This document shows, piece after piece, positions 61,301-64,000 of a stretch of DNA of 64,000 nucleotides. The notes beneath the pieces are model-generated. The model worked only from the letters and a program-made list of their open reading frames with translations, was not told the DNA's origin and searched no databases. Origin of the DNA: an uncultured Bryobacterales bacterium (lineage in GTDB: Bacteria > Acidobacteriota > Terriglobia > Bryobacterales > UBA6623); assembly GCA_958295955.1 (NCBI GenBank), contig OY282420.1:586236-650235 (forward strand), in the 5' to 3' direction. Numbering within the stretch: position 1 is the stretch's first letter; each line of letters begins with the position of its first letter. A program made the translations under genes and the position numbers.

Positions 61301-64000
61301 GCGGCACAGCACGGCCTCGAGATCGCCGATGTCCACGCCCATCTCCATGGTGGTCGTGCAACTGAGCAAATTGACCTTGCCCTCGCGGAACTCGTCTTCG
61401 ATGCGGGCGCGTTCGCGTTGACCGATGGCGGCGGTATGCTCCCGAGAGACGCCGGCGAGCGGCCGCTCGCGATACCGCTTGATGTAGTGGTTGCGCTCGG
61501 CCATGGCTTGGCGCTCGTCCGCTTCGACCGGTTCCGTGCGTCCGCCGCAGCCGTGGACGATGCAAACATTGCCGAGATCGATTTGGCTTTTTGCGCCGCA
61601 CGAGCGGCACCGGTAGAGAGGGCGGTCTTCAGCCGAAGCGAAACGCAGGGCGGACAAATCCAGAACATGCCCGCGCCCCCCGGAAGTCAGCAAACGATCG
61701 CGCCGCGGGCGAATGGCTTCCTGCCAGAATGCGCTCAGGATTTCTCGGGCTTCTTCGTATGAGAAATCGAGGCGATTTTCCAGAAGAGTTGTCGGCCGGG
61801 TCTGTCGGCGACCTTGCGGAAGAAGCGTGCGCAGCCGTCTTGACGCGCCGGTCCGGGTCAGCCCCCAGGAGATGTCGGGGCTTGCCAGGGCTTCGCCCCA
61901 AATCGATGCGTCCGTAAGATCGAGGATGCCGATTTTGTTGATCGCACGACTTCTGCGAATGAGGTCGAGAAGGAATTTCGCGAGAGCCGGCATGAGTTCC
62001 GCGCTGTGCGGAGCGACTTGCGTCATCCGGCGCGCAGCGCGCTCCAGTCCCGTATAATCCACTGCTGCAAGACCCAGCCCTTCCAGCGAGATGCGCGAAA
62101 GTCCGCCTGTGCAGAATTCCGCGGCAATGAGCGCCGTCAGACGGTCCTGCGCGAGCGATGAAACCAGAGGCTTGGGATCTCTCCTGTCGAAGAGCAGGAA
62201 TCCATCGCTGCGTAGGCGGCGCCAGACGAGTTGCGTCAATTCCCGAAGATCGAGAGTCTCGCCGTTTTTGTCCAGAACGCGCCGGATGGCCGCGCGAATT
62301 GCCTGATCGCGGGACGTGCGTTCGAAAAACGGCGCGAAGAAAGCCGCGTCCTGCCGGTTGTCGGCGAAAACGAGGAGATTGCGCCCTTTCATGGGCAGAT
62401 CGCCGCCGGTGTTTTCGACCGGTTCGGGCAGCGCTTCGAGCAGGGACTGGGACGTTACCGCAGCCAAGGCGTCATCGCCCGGATGAATGCTTGTCAGCGG
62501 CTCCGCGTAGCGCCCCCCGCGCTGCCCGCATGCCGAGCATCTGGCGACGTAATGTCTGCGCTCTTCCTTGTCTTCCTTCATTTCCGCTTCGTCAAGCGTG
62601 ACGAGGCCGCTGCCCGGACCATCGGAGAGTTCCCCTGTCTTCGGGTCGAAGGAGTGTTTGGTTGCGTCTCGCTCTGTCGCTTCCGGCTCTTCTTCATCGG
62701 CTTCAAGGCCGTCCGGTCCGTCGCAGAGGCGCAACACGATCCGCGAGGCCGAAGCTCCATGCTCGGCTCGCGGCAGGATCGCCTTGCTGTCATCCCACGC
62801 CTCGATGTAGGGCTCGCCGCAATTGCGGCAGACGAGCAAGAAATACGCGGGCGCGGCATCGGGCGCCGCCGGCGCATTGCGCCCGAAGACGAAATCCGAC
62901 CAGCGCTCGGGATCGTCGGCGGACAGCCGCAGCGCGGCGCCGGCGACGCCCGACGCCGCGAGGTGGTAGCGCGCCGGCAGCAGGGGGAAGACTCCCGGAG
63001 TCGAAGGCTTGGCCAGAACGCCGATCGATACGAGCGCAGCCAACGCCTTTCGAGCATCGCCCGGCGGATGCCCTTCGAATACTTGTTCGGCAAGTTTTTC
63101 GAAAAGCAAGGATCGCGCAGCGAGCAGCTTGGAAACACGGCGCAATTCGCGGAATTTCGACAGACGGGCGAGCAAGGCATCGCCGAACGGCTTTCCCGAT
63201 TCCAGCGTGAATTCCCGGCAGCCTTTCGCCTCGACATGGTCGTTCCATATTGCGGCTGCGTCCTCGTCTTCCAGTTCCCCGGATTCGCGCATCTCGGCAA
63301 GGACTTCGCCGGCTGCAATCCAGGGTTGCGGACCGAGGCTCGGTGCGGCGTTCCCTTTAGTCAGCGCCGTGTGCGGCTGCCGTTCGGACACGATCACGGC
63401 GTCTTCGCCCGCGTCTTCGTCCTTGGGGAACGGCTCGCCAAACAGGTGCGATGCGAACTCTGCAAGCTCGTCCTTGCGGGACGGGTCGAGGCTCGCCGAG
63501 GTGCCGACGCAGCGCAGCCGGCCCTCCGGGATGCCCAACTTTGTCTTCAATTTGCGCAGCAGGAACGCAACTTCGATCGCTTGGGCGCCGGTGTAGGTAT
63601 GGATCTCGTCCAGCACGAGCCAACGCAAGTCCGCCTGCTCGAACAGCGCCCGATTGCGCGGCAGCAGCAGGATGTGCTCCAGCATCGCGTAGTTGGTGAT
63701 GAGGATATGCGGCGGGCGTTCCAGCATCTCCTTCCGGCTGAGAAGCCAGTGTTTGGGAGCGTGGCTTGCGCCGTCGAAGTCGTTCTGGAAACGCGGCATT
63801 TCCTGCAGCCGGGCTTCCTCCTCGTTGCGGGACGAGGTCGCGCGCACCGCTCCGGTGAACCGTCCCAAAGTGATGCCCGGGTCGCCCAGGTCGCGGAAAA
63901 GAAGCCGCGCGATGCGGAACATCTGGTCGTTGGCCAAGGCATTCAGCGGATAGACCAGGATGGCGCGCACGCCCGGCCGTTCCAGGGCGCCCTCGCGCAA
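58385..64000 (-). CDS. Giant DUF1998-type superfamily 2 helicase, Druantia DruE-like (partial)
   Basis: At least 1871 residues; the beginning, with helicase motif I, lies beyond 64000. Visible SF2 motifs are YPLNALANDQ (Ia), WLVLDEIHTYTG (II), VGTSASLD (III), LLVFADNRQDAAFF (IV) and TTTMEMGVDIGDL (V). Motif VI is NYQQRAGRAGRR. The middle and end carry several zinc knuckles and the MZB/DUF1998 cluster CSNKDCVTSCSHC with NEYSNQYYWDDFDRRPC, then a C-terminal phospholipase D-like part with HFHDR. Combined size, DUF1998 and helicase best fit DruE, the hallmark of Druantia anti-phage systems; DISARM DrmA is much shorter. Companion genes would lie upstream, outside the window. Confidence 0.88.
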   Translation of the reverse strand: MREGALERPGVRAILVYPLNALANDQMFRIARLLFRDLGDPGITLGRFTGAVRATSSRNEEEARLQEMPRFQNDFDGASHAPKHWLLSRKEMLERPPHILITNYAMLEHILLLPRNRALFEQADLRWLVLDEIHTYTGAQAIEVAFLLRKLKTKLGIPEGRLRCVGTSASLDPSRKDELAEFASHLFGEPFPKDEDAGEDAVIVSERQPHTALTKGNAAPSLGPQPWIAAGEVLAEMRESGELEDEDAAAIWNDHVEAKGCREFTLESGKPFGDALLARLSKFRELRRVSKLLAARSLLFEKLAEQVFEGHPPGDARKALAALVSIGVLAKPSTPGVFPLLPARYHLAASGVAGAALRLSADDPERWSDFVFGRNAPAAPDAAPAYFLLVCRNCGEPYIEAWDDSKAILPRAEHGASASRIVLRLCDGPDGLEADEEEPEATERDATKHSFDPKTGELSDGPGSGLVTLDEAEMKEDKEERRHYVARCSACGQRGGRYAEPLTSIHPGDDALAAVTSQSLLEALPEPVENTGGDLPMKGRNLLVFADNRQDAAFFAPFFERTSRDQAIRAAIRRVLDKNGETLDLRELTQLVWRRLRSDGFLLFDRRDPKPLVSSLAQDRLTALIAAEFCTGGLSRISLEGLGLAAVDYTGLERAARRMTQVAPHSAELMPALAKFLLDLIRRSRAINKIGILDLTDASIWGEALASPDISWGLTRTGASRRLRTLLPQGRRQTRPTTLLENRLDFSYEEAREILSAFWQEAIRPRRDRLLTSGGRGHVLDLSALRFASAEDRPLYRCRSCGAKSQIDLGNVCIVHGCGGRTEPVEADERQAMAERNHYIKRYRERPLAGVSREHTAAIGQRERARIEDEFREGKVNLLSCTTTMEMGVDIGDLEAVLCRNVPPGIANYQQRAGRAGRRAQAAPLALMLARNSRYDQSQFHDLDGYLNAVPAPPYLSLDNANFFLRHQCSCVVSGWLDMRLAGRTAEGAPRLKHVLGDRLTEEDETKLREEFDVWLAGKPGKAALDTAARMVETLPAELRGVGLAGGDLVSHVSKVFRQWLNDIAERWRTMDQAAQEQLDTMTDPEALRADKERAARRHSARHSDMKRYLDRFVVDALSRAAVIPTYSFPVHSIRLEIVETRGSDAQDDALQLDRDASLAIGEYAPGAEVVAGGRIWTSSGIVRRGVVPGSESWLPKRWYRVCSACGHAEIHDERKKFTPACEQCSGAAVTWPRPFIEPIGFLTSYADRMGRDPGSSRLRERRVDEARLLTRAPLDYYSETGVGGVKSFFASATSRGGGPTGRMFVVNKGPQGAGYYWCTRCEYAEPAPNEAQYKRHEIQKEHKNPRTGDPCSNDCLAYPLDLGHIFKTDIRAIHFDRPIPDSPATGDASPTERFRRTLAEALRLAAARLLDTDSRDLRAVTELRDGRPIVILSDAAAGGAGYCKRLMSDELRFSAAQLLAEARNILDCSNKDCVTSCSHCLNEYSNQYYWDDFDRRPCRNWIDKLLRQAVARPANAPEDAIPDPFASAAVLGERLKKYSLAVIAAPSLWGAGGRDEALRSARALRDYLEADNRRVLIFLVGRAEPTAEAPMTTVDREVADILERFERENRIQIYRLDPAVAAKAPRLSIFIERVAEGRGGRAGKAPRLSIVTRGAAAEFHGGRTPDAFFEGPLAGVTHRWNGPASDGWLERNRRLVGGAEQAPKLLENAVAKLRTFRFSPNDRRDFAAMFKPAVGRKVAVTIRDPYIGTNRQNRETLAEFVDKLLDTGILVERLTLVWNPGNRSRPEEERLTANEQCNGLKAAIRRTRFGGAVELKPHNAGRDGHFHDRTVRAEARDGAKPDVIRWDISSGIDNLMRQKKECTVFLEMSS

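Overview
The window is a high-GC chromosome segment from a Gram-negative bacterium. It carries lipid A and LPS assembly genes (lpxB, lptD), TolC/RND efflux, a TonB-dependent receptor with a carboxypeptidase-regulatory-like N-terminus, a two-subunit glycine decarboxylase, RNase J, sulfatases and a DUF1552/DUF1592 cytochrome pair. That mix fits Acidobacteriota best (Bryobacterales/Solibacter-like). This is inferred from gene content; no rRNA or marker search was possible.

Layout. 0.1-6.8 kb, minus strand: a heterodimeric ABC exporter, a DUF420 protein, an ABC-2 permease, a phosphoesterase, a small protein and a thiosulfate sulfurtransferase. 6.8-9.5 kb: an acquired-looking patch with a GT39-like membrane glycosyltransferase, a broken phage-type integrase and a rearranged relic of the sulfurtransferase gene. 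9.5-16 kb: an SDR, lpxB, an M1-peptidase-like protein without its zinc site, a di-heme peroxidase and an amidohydrolase-like protein without its metal ligands. 16.1-19.2 kb: a tight porin/cupredoxin/di-heme operon behind a good promoter. 19.4-31.2 kb: NYN protein, sulfatase, TolC/MFP/RND efflux operon, TM2 protein and the DUF1552/DUF1592 pair.

31.2-38.4 kb is the most unusual part. A formylglycine-generating-enzyme-fold protein diverges from a two-gene unit made of a 1776-residue STAND-like ATPase and, overlapping it by four bases, a 312-residue protein ending in a HEPN-type RNxxxH motif. I read this as a candidate antiviral or programmed-death module; I recognise no named system with this composition.

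38.4-45.1 kb is housekeeping: an AtuA-like small protein, RNase J behind a hairpin leader, tRNA-Gly and tRNA-Cys with their promoter, and gcvT-gcvH-gcvPA-gcvPB. 45.2-47.4 kb is an A/T-richer insert carrying a frameshifted DUF262/DUF1524 (GmrSD-like) gene flanked by an imperfect direct repeat. 47.4-58.3 kb holds a Cys-rich secreted protein, a TonB-dependent receptor (also frameshifted), a DinB-like protein, lptD with a methyltransferase, a TPR protein with a CLC channel, and a second sulfatase. The window ends inside a giant DUF1998-type helicase (58.4 kb to beyond the edge) resembling Druantia DruE. Three separate defence-type loci therefore sit within 33 kb, interleaved with core genes.
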